5,351 bases of DNA from Nitrososphaerota archaeon (GTDB taxonomy: Archaea > Thermoproteota > Nitrososphaeria > Nitrososphaerales > JAHFOH01), in assembly GCA_023266955.1 (NCBI GenBank), contig JAHFOH010000076.1, positions 1 to 5,351 of the forward strand. Reading direction: 5' to 3'. Numbering within the stretch: position 1 is the stretch's first letter; every line of letters begins with the position of its first letter. Of this stretch, positions 4,735-5,351 are shown in pieces. Position numbers and translations under genes: made by a program. The notes beneath the pieces are model-generated. The model had not been told where the DNA came from, did not search any database, and worked only from the letters and a program-made list of their open reading frames with translations.

Positions 4735-5351
4735 TTGAAGAAGATACTTGTTACCGGCGCAGGTGGACCTGCAGGAATCAATTTCATTAAAGCACTGAGG
4801 CAGGCTTCCGAGACAATTCATATTGTAGGCAGCGACGTAAACGAATGGCATCTGGAGCTTTCTGCCGTTGATAAAGCCTACTTATTGCCACATGCCAAAG
4901 CGCCAAACTACATCGAAAAGCTCAACAAACTTGTCCAAATAGAACAAGTTGAATTTGTACATTGTCAGCCAGACGTTGAAGTGGAGGTCATATCCGAAAA
5001 CCGCGAGAAACTCCGAACAAGAACCTTTCTTCCTTCAAAGGAAGCGATCAGGATCTGCCATGACAAATATAGGACTTACAGCGCTCTAAGAAAGAACGAT
5101 GTGCCAGTCCCTGAATCCTTCCTCATAGATCATCCATCGGCTGTTTCCCCAAATTTGACTCATTTTCTGAAATCGAGTGGCGTCGCATGGCTTCGTGCCG
5201 CCAAGGGCGCGGGTTCGCGTGCGGCGATTCCTGTGCGCTCGCAGGCCCTAGCTAGGGAATGGATCAACTACTGGAAGGGCACTGGATCTCTTGAGTCAGG
5301 CGAATTCATTCTGTCCGAATTTCTGCCTGGAAAAGATTTCGCTTTTCAAAG
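4735..5351 (+). CDS. ATP-grasp protein, carbamoyl-phosphate-synthase-large-subunit-like (3' end beyond the window)
   Basis: The first 205 codons of an open frame that starts with TTG and continues past the right edge. The N-terminal pre-ATP-grasp Rossmann segment is KKILVTGAGGPAGINFIKAL (2-21). HDKYRTYSALRKNDVPVPES (109-128) matches the xDKxxxxxxLxxxxxPxP entry to the ATP-grasp fold. AWLRAAKGAGSRAAIPV (151-167) is the nucleotide-binding loop region, and FILSEFLPGKDFAF (191-204) is the following strand with the xExLPGxxY-like motif. These are typical of CarB-like ATP-grasp ligases, which join a carboxylate to an amine or thiol by way of an acyl phosphate. The substrate cannot be inferred, and true CarB is excluded by the different N-terminal layout. 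The metal-binding residues and C-terminus lie outside the window. It is divergently transcribed from the sugar-oxidoreductase operon and so may share its regulation. Similar standalone ATP-grasp genes often occur in glycan clusters. Confidence 0.8.
   Translation, partial: MKKILVTGAGGPAGINFIKALRQASETIHIVGSDVNEWHLELSAVDKAYLLPHAKAPNYIEKLNKLVQIEQVEFVHCQPDVEVEVISENREKLRTRTFLPSKEAIRICHDKYRTYSALRKNDVPVPESFLIDHPSAVSPNLTHFLKSSGVAWLRAAKGAGSRAAIPVRSQALAREWINYWKGTGSLESGEFILSEFLPGKDFAFQ

Noticed and set aside
4596..4851. Two minus-strand frames near the start of the ATP-grasp gene
   Set aside because: Both overlap the ATP-grasp N-terminus and its promoter in antisense. The ATP-grasp frame has clear family motifs, while these have none.
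1..5351. CRISPR arrays, tRNA genes, IS ends and long direct repeats
   Set aside because: No regularly spaced repeats, tRNA-like cloverleaf with a T-loop signature, transposase motifs or long duplicated segments were found on reading through.

Overview
The window looks archaeal, and most likely from an uncultured Thermoproteota-type lineage (Bathyarchaeia, Nitrososphaeria or similar). The evidence is a crenarchaeal-type single-OB-fold ssDNA-binding protein, an ALG7/AglH-type rather than bacterial MraY-type lipid-phosphate sugar transferase, a Trm112-like protein of the archaeal CPID form, TATA-like boxes in place of -35/-10 promoters, and non-ATG starts in six of the seven genes whose start can be judged. 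The lineage is inferred from protein style only.

Layout: six genes run leftward on the minus strand and one runs rightward at the right edge. In the direction of minus-strand transcription they are: a divergent nucleotide-sugar dehydrogenase homologue (4560-3379), a Gfo/Idh/MocA oxidoreductase (3372-2437), a Trm112-like protein (2436-2143), a MarC-family membrane protein broken by two frameshifts (2050-1436), a GT4 glycosyl-phosphate transferase lacking its usual first membrane helix (1348-512), and a small OB-fold ssDNA-binding protein (409-116). Across an intergenic stretch of about 170 bp that should hold divergent promoters, an ATP-grasp/carbamoyl-phosphate-synthase-like gene starts with TTG at 4735 and runs off the window.

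The first three minus-strand genes are packed into one reading frame, separated by a single TGA plus two codons and by a single TAG plus none. They are very likely co-transcribed and translationally coupled. Two are sugar-oxidoreductase relatives, and a GT4 enzyme lies downstream, so the region probably belongs to nucleotide-sugar or surface-glycan biosynthesis. The dehydrogenase homologue has lost several signature residues, so its biochemical role is uncertain. MarC and the OB protein appear to have separate promoters and may be unrelated passengers.

The strongest points for a second look are a 14-bp perfect palindrome overlapped by a second inverted repeat over the predicted start of the OB-gene transcript, the three-gene single-frame module with a degenerate dehydrogenase, the short GT4 enzyme with Asn at the usual metal-binding Asp of its FVGD motif, and the twice-frameshifted marC. 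No tRNA, rRNA, CRISPR array or insertion sequence was seen. Positions 1-115 hold no gene that can be supported.
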